From NCBI RefSeq assembly GCF_008107625.1, contig NZ_SDKK01000001.1:63686-127685 (forward strand): 64,000 nucleotides of DNA, in the 5' to 3' direction. The notes beneath the pieces are model-generated. The model searched no databases. It was given only the letters and a program-made list of their open reading frames with translations, and was not told where the DNA came from. Source of the DNA: Zoogloea oleivorans. Its GTDB lineage: Bacteria; Pseudomonadota; Gammaproteobacteria; Burkholderiales; Rhodocyclaceae. The translations under genes and the position numbers were made by a program. Below are positions 52,919 through 61,650 of this stretch, one piece after another (within the stretch, counting starts at the first letter, position 1; each line of letters starts with the position of its first letter).

Positions 52919-53755
52919 TCAGTGTCGTGCTGTTCCGGCCAACCGGCGCCGGTACTGCTCCCAGCTTTCCCCAGGCCGGGCGTGGTTCGCTTCCGGCCGC
53001 TCTGCTGCTGACCATCGTCCCTTTCTGGCTCTGAACTGCGCCGGCGGGGCAGTGCCGTTCTTCAGAATGGTATCGATCAAGCCTGCGTTGATTGGCTGGA
53101 GGCTGCCGGACTTCTGACGAACAGCGCGGGCGGCGGTGATGGCGTCTGCAAGGCGGGCGGGTTGGACCCCAGCAGCAGCCCATTGCACCAACGCTGCAGA
53201 ATATCCCGCGATGGGAACCTCGTGGCGTTCCAAGATATCCACAAGGTCACCAGTCGACAACAACATTCCATGACTCATGATGTGTGCCCCGTTTGTCGAT
53301 TTTTCAGGGGTTGAGAGCGTGCCCGGTTTGGCCTGATTTCCCATGTCTTTAGCGGAATTCACGGCGCCGTGTTCTGTGGGCAAGTCTGTGCCCTCACCGT
53401 GCCCTGTTTGAATTGGACGAGCGGAGGCGGTGAGGGCCATTGGAAGGCGGAAAGACAGCCGGTCACCAGCCAGGCGGCGAAGCAACCCGGCTCTGACAAG
53501 CCGATCAATCGCTCCCCGGATAGTCTTTTCGCTCTCCTGTTCGATCTGGAGGCCGGCGCCCCGCGGCGTATGGGTCTCGGTGTAGCTGCGAAGCATGGAC
53601 AGAGACACCGGCCGCGTTCGGCCGACAACGCCACTCGGGTAATCCATCCAGGCCCTCAGAAGAACATAGGTCTGAAAGGCCAGCGGGCCGGATCCATGAA
53701 GAACATCAATCTCGCTGATCGTCAGAGCCACAAGTTGGACAGGGGTAGCGCTCAT
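52919..53755 (-). CDS. Element protein with winged-helix-like N-terminal half, unknown
   Basis: A 278-residue protein. The N-terminal part (ISEIDVLHGSGPLAFQTYVLL, then SEKTIRGAIDRLVRAGLLRRLAGDRLSF) reads like a winged-helix DNA-binding domain of replication or regulatory proteins. The middle is low-complexity. The C-terminal half (ALVQWAAAGVQPARLADAITAARAVRQ) is helical and ends with a basic tail ESWEQYRRRLAG. It overlaps the next upstream gene by 4 nt. A replication-related role is only a guess. Confidence 0.6.
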   Translation of the reverse strand: MSATPVQLVALTISEIDVLHGSGPLAFQTYVLLRAWMDYPSGVVGRTRPVSLSMLRSYTETHTPRGAGLQIEQESEKTIRGAIDRLVRAGLLRRLAGDRLSFRLPMALTASARPIQTGHGEGTDLPTEHGAVNSAKDMGNQAKPGTLSTPEKSTNGAHIMSHGMLLSTGDLVDILERHEVPIAGYSAALVQWAAAGVQPARLADAITAARAVRQKSGSLQPINAGLIDTILKNGTAPPAQFRARKGRWSAAERPEANHARPGESWEQYRRRLAGTARH

Positions 53756-54078
53756 GACGTGAACCTCGTAGAGGCATTTCTCAGAGCAGACCTCAGTGCA
53801 TCGATAGCCTGCCGGCAGTCGGCAACGTGTGCATCCTTGTCAGTGGCCAGAGTCCCAGCCGTGAGGAAACCTGAACTAATCAATTTGTATATCATGGCGC
53901 CGGCTGTGAACAACTCGGGTGCCGCGCTAATCAAGGCTTCGTTGGCATCCGCCTGGTCAATGCCGGAACCGCCGGATAAGACCTCGCAGATTGTCACCGT
54001 ATTGCCGCTGGTGCCGGCGGCAATGGCTCTGTGCCTGACACGACGCCACGGGCCAGGCGTGAAGTTCGGGGGGAGCAT
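53752..54078 (-). CDS. Small unknown element protein
   Basis: A 108-residue protein starting MLPPNFTPGPWRRVRHRAI. The TPGPW opening and an ANEALISAAPELF segment are typical of small phage early proteins of unknown role. No catalytic motif is visible. It overlaps its downstream neighbour by 4 nt and shares one base with its upstream neighbour. Confidence 0.6.
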   Translation of the reverse strand: MLPPNFTPGPWRRVRHRAIAAGTSGNTVTICEVLSGGSGIDQADANEALISAAPELFTAGAMIYKLISSGFLTAGTLATDKDAHVADCRQAIDALRSALRNASTRFTS

Positions 54079-54377
54079 TATTTCCCCTCCCTTAGTTTCG
54101 CAGCAGAGATCTTGGCGAGCTGGCAGACTTCATTGGATATGGATCCGCACGCCCACATGAAGCGGTCCTGCAGCTCGTCATTCATGCCGCGGAAGGCTTC
54201 ACCTTGTTCGCCGATGGTCATGTTTATCAGTGCGTCCAGCTGGGCCAGTCGAGCCCTTATCTGGTCCTGAATGATGCCGGTAGTGGCGCCGGGCGCGAGA
54301 ACGTACAGGTCACCGGATGCATCGGGGAAGGTCATCACCGTAGTGGGCTCACCGGCTTTCATGATCTTCGCGCTCAT
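54078..54377 (-). CDS. Small unknown element protein
   Basis: A 99-residue protein, MSAKIMKAGEPTTVMTFPD at the start, then a helical half containing IQDQIRARLAQLDALINMTIGE in outline. No known domain. It is tightly coupled to both neighbours (1-nt and 4-nt overlaps), so it is very likely translated. Confidence 0.6.
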   Translation of the reverse strand: MSAKIMKAGEPTTVMTFPDASGDLYVLAPGATTGIIQDQIRARLAQLDALINMTIGEQGEAFRGMNDELQDRFMWACGSISNEVCQLAKISAAKLREGK

Positions 54378-54868
54378 GCTGAAATCCTGCCACCCATTAC
54401 ACTTTCAAGGCGGCGGGCTTCTTCCTGCCCTTCTATGGCGAGGCGTATAGCTTCGGCTTTGCGGCCGGCTCCACTCTCAATTGCCCTGAACAACTCCAGC
54501 AGTTTGGCGAATCCGTCTTGTGCCTCTTTAAGGCCAGCACGGCATTCGTCAAGCTCAGCAGTCTGCAATTTCTCTATGTTGTGGGAGTGCTCAGTTTTGA
54601 GCACCTCCTCTCCTGTATGGGCCGCAGCTTTCCTGAGATCAGCCAGTTCGCGGACGAAAACGGGTTCGGTGCTATCCGGTGCATCAAATAGCCCATCGAA
54701 AATGTCCCTAAGATCAACCGACAGCGTTACGCAAGCATCGATGAAATCAGCAAGGGTGGCGTCATCCATACTGCCACTGGATAAGGATAGTGCTGAAAGC
54801 ATTGCGGACTGATGTGCAAGGCGGTCCGCAAAATGCTCCTGCCCCATGGTTTGCTGAATGCGGCTCAT
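54374..54868 (-). CDS. Helical unknown element protein
   Basis: A 164-residue, mainly helical protein from MSRIQQTMGQEHFADRLAHQ. Charged heptad-like stretches (EKLQTAELDECRAGLKEAQD) suggest a coiled coil. ATG 54868 is chosen since it overlaps the preceding stop by 4 nt; the frame is open to 55012. Its coding region contains the 17-nt hairpin repeat at 54588-54604, also found at 55332. Confidence 0.55.
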   Translation of the reverse strand: MSRIQQTMGQEHFADRLAHQSAMLSALSLSSGSMDDATLADFIDACVTLSVDLRDIFDGLFDAPDSTEPVFVRELADLRKAAAHTGEEVLKTEHSHNIEKLQTAELDECRAGLKEAQDGFAKLLELFRAIESGAGRKAEAIRLAIEGQEEARRLESVMGGRISA

Positions 54869-55005
54869 TTTCCGGCCCTCCAGGCGAAGGACAGGCGATA
54901 GGCGAGCACGGGGCCGGCGATGGTGCGAAGGACGCGGTAAAGCGTCAGGGTGCTGAAGGGCGAGGCGGAGATTTGGGCGGACGTGCCCAATGTTGTGGCT
55001 TGCAT
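54865..55005 (-). CDS. Very small unknown element protein
   Basis: About 46 residues, MQATTLGTSAQISASPFSTL onward, ending in a basic RLSFAWRAGK. AAGGAG lies 8 nt before the ATG and the stop overlaps the next gene by 4 nt, which supports translation despite its size. No domain is recognised. Confidence 0.45.
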   Translation of the reverse strand: MQATTLGTSAQISASPFSTLTLYRVLRTIAGPVLAYRLSFAWRAGK

Positions 55006-55356
55006 GGTGCATGCTCCTTGAGTGCGGTCAGTTTCTCCGCGCCCCGCTTCCAAACGGGGCGGCGGAACCGTACGGGGTTGGAAGACCGGCCTCAAGAAAC
55101 CGGCAGCCCGAAGGCTCCCCGCACGGCCCCGCCATTGAACAGGTGGCACCATGCTACCGACGTAAAAAAACCGCTTGCGCGGCCTTGTCGGCCTTGAGGT
55201 TTCGGGCTTCCAAACCCGTTCGCTGTTGTTTCAGCGACGCCCAGAGTATTCAGCCAGACGCATGCTGCTGTCAAGCATCTACTAGAAAATTATTCGGGCG
55301 GCCTCCACGAGCCGCTCTTCATCAGTTCGACTGCTCAGTTTTGAGCACTCCTACCT
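55006..55356. other. Non-coding stretch with direct repeats
   Basis: About 350 nt without a convincing gene, separating two minus-strand gene blocks. It holds a 33-nt direct repeat unit at 55296-55328 that recurs with two mismatches at 55366-55398 (the 3' end of the HEAGH gene), and between them a hairpin GCTCAGTTTTGAGC (within 55332-55348). It may contain the promoter of the downstream small-gene block and a terminator of the upstream one. Confidence 0.5.
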
Positions 55357-55884
55357 CTACGAACAGGGCGGCTTCCAGGAGCCGCTCTTCATCAGTTCAC
55401 CGGCAATCTGCACTACCCGGCCCCAGTTCTGCGTCAGCACCGACAACGCCACGCGTTGCGCGTAGCCGTGTCCGGCTGAGCTGCCGCCGAAGATCGGAAA
55501 GAGCATGTCGTGTGCAAGCTGCCAGTCAGAGTCATTGCGCTTGGTTACGCCCTGCCAGGGTGCGCCGGCATAGATCAGCTCTGCACAAATGCCCGCGTGG
55601 GCGAGTGCGGCGGCTCCGGCATGGTGGGCCTCGTTTGGGGAAACGATACCTACGGCTGTGGCACGTTCGGACGGCCTATCGAATAGCGTAGCGCCTTCCC
55701 CTTTGGCGGCCACAGCCTGCTTCACATCGAAGCCCACCCACTCCAGCAGAACAACATGACCGGCCTCGTGGTACGCCGTGAGGGCAAGGCTTGAGGTCTT
55801 GATTTCTTCCGGGACGAGAGCGAACGGCCACACGCGGCGGACTTCATCGTCCCGGGGAAATGGATATTCAATCTGTCGCATCAT
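55357..55884 (-). CDS. FtsH peptidase-M41-like HEAGH protein
   Basis: A 175-residue protein containing LALTAYHEAGHVVLLEWVG, the zinc-metalloprotease HExxH motif in the same context as FtsH (TAYHEAGHA), followed by AHHAGAAALAHAGICAELIYAG and NDSDWQLAHDM, which could provide the third zinc ligand Asp as in M41. It has no AAA domain or membrane span. In phage context it might process structural proteins; this is inference. The start overlaps the tape-measure stop (ATGA). Confidence 0.72.
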   Translation of the reverse strand: MMRQIEYPFPRDDEVRRVWPFALVPEEIKTSSLALTAYHEAGHVVLLEWVGFDVKQAVAAKGEGATLFDRPSERATAVGIVSPNEAHHAGAAALAHAGICAELIYAGAPWQGVTKRNDSDWQLAHDMLFPIFGGSSAGHGYAQRVALSVLTQNWGRVVQIAGELMKSGSWKPPCS

Positions 55885-58628
55885 GATCTAGCCGCCAGTT
55901 CCTGCAGCGTAGAAACAAGCGCCGCGGCATCTGCTTGACTCGCAACTTTTACCGACGACGTACCGCGGTTTGTCGTCAGGTCCACCCTGACGATATTCAT
56001 GTAGGAAGACTGAACACCTTTTCCGGTGAGGCGATCCGCAAGAGCTTGAACCGCTGCATCAAGCGACAGGCCATAGGTGTTCTGGGTGTTTCCGGCGCCA
56101 TCGAAGAACTGGCTAGCTTGCTGGGCAGCCAGCGCATCACTGACACCCAGGTTCTTCAACCTGGTGGCGACGGTCTGCGGGGTCACCCTCGCCACCTCGA
56201 GCACGTTGCCGCTGGCATCCCGCGTGAAGCCATCCTTGGCCGCAGCCGCACCGCGTATCGAGGTAGTCAATCCGTCGTAGCTGGTAGCTGCACGATCGGC
56301 AGCCGAAGCCGCATCGTCGGTTGAAGACGAGAGATCAAAGAAGCTCGATTTCAGCTCTTTGGTTTCGTAGGACAGCGCCTTCATCCGGGCGGCGATCAGA
56401 TCGTATTTATCCGCCTCCAGTTGCTTGGCCTTGATGTTGACATCCATAACGGCCAACTCGGCCTTCTTCGCTTCGGTCAGGGCGCCAGACGCTTCCAGCT
56501 CGGCCCGTTTGGCCTTGGCGACAATCAGCATGGCTTCAGCCTCGAGGCGTGACGCCTGCGCCGACGCTTCACTGATTTCCAGCTCGATCCGCCAGACAGC
56601 AATCTGAGCCTGTGCAATCTCCTTTTCGTTGCCGCGCTGCTTGGCGATCTCCAGGATGGTGTTGGCCCGGTAGAGGTCGTTTTGCAAGGCGGATTGTTGA
56701 AGGGTGGCAGCAGCCCGTTCAGCCGTTACATGGCGCTCAGCGGCGGCCGTTGCGTCGGAAAGGGCATCGCGGTAAAGCAGCAAGGCCTTTTGAGCGGCCT
56801 CCTTTGAGGCAGTCAGTTCCTTGTCGGTTGCCACTCCTTTTACGAAAGCCTCGCCCGTCTTCTCGAAGGCTGCATTCGCGGCTACATAGGCGTCTCGCAG
56901 CGCGTAGACCTGCTTGGAATGATCCTTGTATGTTTCGGCTGCAGCCTGAGCCTCCAAGGTGGCCGAGTGCGATGCCGCCGCTTCCTGAGTCGCCTTGTCG
57001 GCAAGAGCCTTCTTCGCGTCGACCTCCTTGCCCAGGTCTTCAATTTTCTGCTTGCGAGCAGTGGATTCAGCCCCCATTCCCGCAACTTCAGCCTTCTGAG
57101 CTGCGAGGTATTCCGCGAGGCCAGCAATCTCCTCCTGCAGTGCTCGTCGGCCATCTCCTCTGACGCTTGCTTCCTGCTCCAGGGCGGCAATCCGTGATTG
57201 CGTCATGGCAATCTGCTCTTGCGCCTGCTTCCTTCCTGCTTCCGCCGCGATTTTCTCCGCGGCCAGTTCCGTCTCTTTTAGGGCAACAGCAAAGCGGGTC
57301 TGTTCCGCTATGCGCTGCAGAGCAGCTTCTTCAGCTTGGGCTGCATCCACTGCCGTGCGGCGCTGCTGGGCCTCAGTGTCGTAAAGCTGACTGGCCCGCA
57401 TCATTGCATCAGCCTCTGACTGGCGGGCGGCAGCAACTTTCTCGAGGTTTATGATCTGCTTTCCCGCTTCATCATTCGCTTTTGTGAAAGCGCTCTGAAG
57501 CTGAAGGACGTCATTGCTCTGCGTCCGGATTACGGTCCCCATCTGTGCGGCGGCGGTACCAACATCGCCCAGCGACTTCGATAGCAATGCGCTGCTTCGT
57601 GCCGTCGCTTCCAGCGATTGGCGGGCCTTCTCCGCGTCCCATTGGGGGCCGCCAAAGAGCTCTCGCGTTTTGCTTATGCCAGCCTCAAAACCGACTGTCA
57701 GCGCCTTGGCGCCAAAGGTTGTGAGGGCCAACCCCTCGTTTAGAACCTTCATGACACCGGAGTCACCGATAACTGTGAAGAATTCCGTGGCGCTGTTTTT
57801 CATCCTTGCCCACTGGGCGGCGAAAGTGTCGTTGTTGGCCTTTCCTACGCCATACATTTCGGTCAGACCCCTGGCGAGGGCGGGCAGCAGGTCTTCGGCC
57901 AGGACAGAGCCGGACTCGACCATTTTTGTAAGCTCGGCGACGGTCAGCCCTGCGCCCGCTGCTGCGGCTTTCATTGCGCCTGGCAAGGCTTCACCAAGCT
58001 GGCCCCGCAGCTCCTCCATAGATACCTTGCCTTTAGACGCCATCTGATTGACGGCCAGCAGCGCCGTCGAGGTTTCGGCGCTTGTTTTCCCGAGGGTTGC
58101 CATTGCTCCAGCAACGGCCTCAAACACCTGCCGGGCGGCGGCGCCTTCAAGGGCCGTACCCTTTGTGCTGGCAAGCAACTGCATGTAGGCCTTGCCGGCA
58201 TCGAGAACATCCACGCCGAGGCGCTGAGCCGCCCCGCGAATGTATTCCAGTTCAGCGGCTGCCCGTTCGGTGCTGCCTGTCAGGATCGACATGGTGCGAG
58301 TCAGGCTCTCGACCTGACTGTTTGCATCAATAAAGGCTCTCCCTGCCTGCAGAGCGGCGGCGGCCTTGGCCAACTGGACTGCCATGTCCTGAACCTGCCC
58401 GCTCATGTTTTTGGTGGACTTGGCAGCCTTGTCGGCTGTGGCGTTGTACTGCTCGGCATCCGCGGACATTTTGCGAAGCCGATCGGAAAGCACGCCCAAG
58501 GCTGGTGCAGCCTCGCCGCCCTGTTTGGCCAAGCTGTCAATATGCTTTGCAAGTTGTTCGACGGCTGCGCCGCCGGTTGTGTCGGCGGCGATGCGCAACC
58601 GTACTTCGTCATCGCTCAGGAGAGCCAT
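55881..58628 (-). CDS. Phage tail tape-measure protein
   Basis: A 915-residue protein, very Ala/Lys/Glu-rich and largely coiled coil. The N-terminal tape-measure domain is clear: SLTRTMSILTGSTERAAAEL, VDVLDAGKAYMQLLASTKGT and GKVSMEELRGQLGEALPGAM. Tape-measure proteins set tail length and take part in DNA entry. No clear transmembrane segments are seen in the middle, where many relatives have them. No tail tube, sheath or baseplate gene flanks it in this window. Confidence 0.9.
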   Translation of the reverse strand: MALLSDDEVRLRIAADTTGGAAVEQLAKHIDSLAKQGGEAAPALGVLSDRLRKMSADAEQYNATADKAAKSTKNMSGQVQDMAVQLAKAAAALQAGRAFIDANSQVESLTRTMSILTGSTERAAAELEYIRGAAQRLGVDVLDAGKAYMQLLASTKGTALEGAAARQVFEAVAGAMATLGKTSAETSTALLAVNQMASKGKVSMEELRGQLGEALPGAMKAAAAGAGLTVAELTKMVESGSVLAEDLLPALARGLTEMYGVGKANNDTFAAQWARMKNSATEFFTVIGDSGVMKVLNEGLALTTFGAKALTVGFEAGISKTRELFGGPQWDAEKARQSLEATARSSALLSKSLGDVGTAAAQMGTVIRTQSNDVLQLQSAFTKANDEAGKQIINLEKVAAARQSEADAMMRASQLYDTEAQQRRTAVDAAQAEEAALQRIAEQTRFAVALKETELAAEKIAAEAGRKQAQEQIAMTQSRIAALEQEASVRGDGRRALQEEIAGLAEYLAAQKAEVAGMGAESTARKQKIEDLGKEVDAKKALADKATQEAAASHSATLEAQAAAETYKDHSKQVYALRDAYVAANAAFEKTGEAFVKGVATDKELTASKEAAQKALLLYRDALSDATAAAERHVTAERAAATLQQSALQNDLYRANTILEIAKQRGNEKEIAQAQIAVWRIELEISEASAQASRLEAEAMLIVAKAKRAELEASGALTEAKKAELAVMDVNIKAKQLEADKYDLIAARMKALSYETKELKSSFFDLSSSTDDAASAADRAATSYDGLTTSIRGAAAAKDGFTRDASGNVLEVARVTPQTVATRLKNLGVSDALAAQQASQFFDGAGNTQNTYGLSLDAAVQALADRLTGKGVQSSYMNIVRVDLTTNRGTSSVKVASQADAAALVSTLQELAARS

Positions 58629-58860
58629 TTGCGTAGTCCTTCAGAATTTTTGTGGCGGGGCCGGGAGAGATGGCGAGGAGCTTGCTGGCGAAGGAATCCG
58701 CCAAGTCGTGCTTGAGAGAGCGAATGGCAAGACCGAACATTTTCCGGAGAGGGTGGGCAGAGGCATACAGCTCAATGCCCAGAACATCCAGATAGGCGGC
58801 AATTGCAGCACGCACCTCTGGGTCTACGGCCGGATCGTCGCCGGCAGGGGATTGCGTCAT
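58609..58860 (-). CDS. Small unknown protein upstream of the tape measure
   Basis: An 83-residue protein, MTQSPAGDDPAVDPEVRAAI at the start, overlapping the tape-measure start by 20 nt. In tailed phages the slot before the tape measure usually holds tail assembly chaperones, often with a frameshift; here only one short frame exists and no frameshift signal is recognised. Function unknown. The 118 nt upstream (58861-58978) hold no gene. Confidence 0.55.
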   Translation of the reverse strand: MTQSPAGDDPAVDPEVRAAIAAYLDVLGIELYASAHPLRKMFGLAIRSLKHDLADSFASKLLAISPGPATKILKDYANGSPER

Positions 58861-58978
58861 CGGATGTTCCTTGGTGTATGGGGGCGCACCTCGCAGCCCG
58901 TAGGCGTCCCTGGTGCGCTTGTGCAGGCCGTCAGCCGCCGGCCGGCACGGGTGGGGCTGAAGCCCCTTTCCGGAGAAA

Positions 58979-60109
58979 TCAAGACCCTGCGTTGGTCACC
59001 GAGCCGCGGTGATCAACTGCAGATACACCGAAGTCGTAGCGGACCTTGAAGCGGGTGCCATCTACCGAAAAACCTTCCACCTGCTCGAGAAATGGTTGCT
59101 CGTTGCCACCAAGGAAATCTACTTCGAGGACGGGGGCTTCCACTGGATCGGCGAAGCTATAGCGGCGTGTGCCAAAGAGGCGCGGGGAATCTACGATGTC
59201 GCGGTAGAGGCCGCGGATGGAGTTGGGGCGGCGATCCCCGGGATTCTTCGTATCCAGTTCGTTGAATTCTGCACCGTTGACCTCAATGGCCCTGGCGCGC
59301 AGCCATACAGGTGCAAGCAGAATGGACGGCTGGAGAACAAGAGAGCTACCGCCACCAGGCTCTTTCTGATCCGCCATCAGTTGTCGGTCGGCATCGACGG
59401 AACCCTGTGACAGTGCAGCGGGGGCACCAATGTTGTTGTGGAGGGCATGAAACAGCGTGTAGCCATCGTCCATGACCGGGCCAAGGCCAGAGTTCAGGAG
59501 CAGAAGAGCGTAAACATCCGTTTCGACGGTACGCGCAGCGGAGCGGCCAAGCTGGTACGACGGGTCCATGAAGGAGCCGAGATCGTCGTCAATGATTGCT
59601 TGACGAGAGAGGTTGATGATCAGCCCCTTGGTACCTATACGGACGCGGGCTCTTTCGCCGTCGGGAATCAGGGCGTTACGGAACTCGCCAAGCTCATTGA
59701 GCGGCTGCAGGTTCTGCAGTGCGGCAAGTCGGTAGCGCGGGTGGTCGCGGAAGTCGGAGACGGAGCCGACAGCGCAGAAGCGGCGCCAGGTGACGGCGGC
59801 AGTGGCGTAGGCCATCTGCAGCGTCTTGTGCATCGCGTTTTCCAGCAAAATCGGGAAGTCGCTGGTGCTCTGCGTAAAGGCAGCGCCGACAATCTCCATA
59901 TTGTCGCGATTACGGTAGTCAACGCCACCACGTACCAAGGAAGCCTTGGCGATATTGAGTAGTGAATCGCCACGGTAAGGGTTGCCGTCAATCTTGGCCT
60001 TGTCCTCATTCGAGGCCACGCCGGCACGCACCATCAAGGCAGCAATGATTGCACCGCGGCGCTTGTCGGCTTCGTCTTCGACGGTTTGAATTTTATTTGT
60101 GGAAGTCAT
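58979..60109 (-). CDS. Major capsid protein (Mu-type, HK97 fold)
   Basis: A protein of about 376 residues starting MTSTNKIQTVEDEADKRRG. It matches the pattern of Mu-like major head subunits: FTQSTSDFPILLENAMHKTL, RFCAVGSVSDFRDHPRYRL, RARVRIGTKGLIINLSRQAI in outline, LLLNSGLGPVMDDGYTLFH, and a VDHRG motif near the C-terminus. In many relatives this part is fused to a ClpP-type protease; here the capsid region stands alone. ATG 60109 is chosen; the frame is open to 60226 but overlaps the upstream gene. Confidence 0.85.
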   Translation of the reverse strand: MTSTNKIQTVEDEADKRRGAIIAALMVRAGVASNEDKAKIDGNPYRGDSLLNIAKASLVRGGVDYRNRDNMEIVGAAFTQSTSDFPILLENAMHKTLQMAYATAAVTWRRFCAVGSVSDFRDHPRYRLAALQNLQPLNELGEFRNALIPDGERARVRIGTKGLIINLSRQAIIDDDLGSFMDPSYQLGRSAARTVETDVYALLLLNSGLGPVMDDGYTLFHALHNNIGAPAALSQGSVDADRQLMADQKEPGGGSSLVLQPSILLAPVWLRARAIEVNGAEFNELDTKNPGDRRPNSIRGLYRDIVDSPRLFGTRRYSFADPVEAPVLEVDFLGGNEQPFLEQVEGFSVDGTRFKVRYDFGVSAVDHRGSVTNAGS

Positions 60110-60120
60110 ATTCCGGCCTT

Positions 60121-60711
60121 TTAGGAAAGAAGGGTTTTCTTGCCCGCGGCGACTGCAGCGGGGGCCTCGTCGCCCGTTATTACGGGGAAACAATCCGCAA
60201 CCATGTCCCTCCAATTTACCCAGCATAGAGTCATATCGCTATTGGCGATCAGTCCATAAATTTCGATAAGGCTGGCACGCACTTTCTTGTCATCGGCAAT
60301 GCGAGCCTTGATCGGTTCGATCAGCTCTTCCACTCGTGATCGAAGGGCTGCGTTATGGGCATGAGTCGCTGCGTATATCTCTTGGTCAATCTGAGGTTGA
60401 ATGTCTCGGGCGGCGGCAATGACCTGCCTCACCTCCTCTAAACGCTTTCGGGCGGCCTCTATCCCATCCCGGGCCGTCATTACGTCAATTTCGCCGACAA
60501 GGCCGCGGACATAAGAGGCTTGCACCTCCTGGGCGCGCTTGGTGGCATCGACAATTTCGGTTTGGATGGCCTTAATCCCAAGCTCTGATTTTTCGACAAC
60601 AGCTTGAACGTGGGCGCGTTGCGCCTCGAGCTCCTTAAGGGCTTTGAGTGTTTTCATGGCGTGGCTTTCTGACGAGGGGGAGAGGGAGAGAAAACGGGAA
60701 ACGGGGTTCAT
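60121..60711 (-). CDS. Coiled-coil protein before the capsid gene
   Basis: A 196-residue protein with a long helical/coiled-coil core (KALKELEAQRAHVQAVVEKS through AARKRLEEVRQVIAAARD). It lies 11 nt upstream of the capsid gene and overlaps the HTH gene before it by 4 nt. Position and coiled-coil nature would fit a head scaffold or assembly factor, but no family is recognised. MKTLKALK at 60657 is another possible start. Confidence 0.6.
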   Translation of the reverse strand: MNPVSRFLSLSPSSESHAMKTLKALKELEAQRAHVQAVVEKSELGIKAIQTEIVDATKRAQEVQASYVRGLVGEIDVMTARDGIEAARKRLEEVRQVIAAARDIQPQIDQEIYAATHAHNAALRSRVEELIEPIKARIADDKKVRASLIEIYGLIANSDMTLCWVNWRDMVADCFPVITGDEAPAAVAAGKKTLLS

Positions 60712-60902
60712 GCTTGCGCCGCCTTGGCAGCAGTGACGGGCCAGCGCAGGCGACCGTTGGGCAGCTTGATCGGCACGGCGCCGAAGTAACTACCCTTCGT
60801 GTAAAGGGCATTGCGGACGGTTCCAGGCTGGACGCCATGCCGCTGGGCGAATGTCTCGGTGCTCTCCGTGGAGGGAGAAACGGCGGCGGCCTCTTTGTGC
60901 AT
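60708..60902 (-). CDS. Small HTH DNA-binding protein
   Basis: A 64-residue protein. The core TFAQRHGVQPGTVRNALYTKG reads as a helix-turn-helix, followed by a short wing LPNGRLRWPVT. AGGAG lies 7 nt upstream of the ATG. Similar small proteins in prophages and islands act as transcription or excision regulators (AlpA/Xis type). It heads the block that includes the coiled-coil and capsid genes. Confidence 0.65.
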   Translation of the reverse strand: MHKEAAAVSPSTESTETFAQRHGVQPGTVRNALYTKGSYFGAVPIKLPNGRLRWPVTAAKAAQA

Positions 60903-60998
60903 TGCATTGCTCCTAAAAAGTGCTGAATTAGGCTCAATGGTGCTTTGTGTGCTGTCTCATTTTCAGGGGGTGGCGTGAGACAGGTTCAGGTCTAGGAA

Positions 60999-61436
60999 CT
61001 ACAGCCGTGGCCGCTTCCAGTCTTTTCCGAAGAGGCCGAGACGAGGGGAGGAGCGGATTTTCGACAGGGAATTGGGGGTCAGGCGCTCCTCGCCGGCAGA
61101 GGCGTTATCGGCCACTACCGGCGCAGCGGCGGCAGCGACAAAGCCAGGACCGATAATCCGGTAGAACGTCGCCCGGCTGACGTCCCAGCGCTGCTGCAGG
61201 CGTTTCCGGCTGGCCCTGGTTCCGTCGTAGTCGCGGCGGATGGACTCATCCCGCTCGAGGATTTCCGCCGGGTCATGCTTGGCAACATAGATCGTTGCGC
61301 TTTGGTGGTGATGGCGAACCTTGCCGACAACCTTCACTGCCAGTGCACGGGCGATGCGTTCGTCTATCCCGCCTTCAGATCGGATGGCTTCAGTAAGAAC
61401 CCAAAGCAAGGACAAGCGCTCTTCATTTTTCTGCAT
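60999..61436 (-). CDS. Mor-like transcription activator
   Basis: A 145-residue protein. The central region (IYVAKHDPAEILERDESIRR, DYDGTRASRKRLQQRWDVSRATFYRII in parts) follows the Mor/C pattern of Mu-like phage middle and late gene activators: a short beta strand with I-Y-x-x-K, then a helical region and a C-terminal HTH. An N-terminal helix (LLWVLTEAIRSEGGID) matches the Mor dimerisation part. It probably switches on the capsid/tape-measure block. Confidence 0.72.
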   Translation of the reverse strand: MQKNEERLSLLWVLTEAIRSEGGIDERIARALAVKVVGKVRHHHQSATIYVAKHDPAEILERDESIRRDYDGTRASRKRLQQRWDVSRATFYRIIGPGFVAAAAAPVVADNASAGEERLTPNSLSKIRSSPRLGLFGKDWKRPRL

Positions 61437-61531
61437 GACTCACACCTTTTGAAAACTCGATCAAGTGAGAAAAGCCGGGGGGTGGATGCTGGCCGCCAGC
61501 TTGCGCGGCAAGGGTTGAAGCGGAACGGATG

Positions 61532-61644
61532 TGTTCCCAGTGTTCCCAGTCAACTTTTAACTACTGGGAACACTCAGTACCCTCTTGAAGCCGCATAAAC
61601 ACTAGGTTTTCTCAATCTGTTCCCAGTGTTCCCACTGTTCCCAG
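61532..61644. repeat. Iteron-like 9-bp repeats, cluster 1
   Basis: TGTTCCCAG at 61532 and 61541 (tandem), its complement CTGGGAACA at 61564, then TGTTCCCAG, TGTTCCCAC, TGTTCCCAG in tandem at 61618, 61627 and 61636. The region 61437-61650 is otherwise non-coding. Confidence 0.8.
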
Positions 61645-61650
61645 TGGTTC

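Noticed and set aside
58953-58966. Hairpin GGGGCT/AGCCCC as terminator after the capsid gene
   Set aside because: The stem is good but no T-run follows on the minus strand.
61532-61644. CRISPR array
   Set aside because: The repeated unit is only 9 nt and directly tandem, without spacers of regular length.
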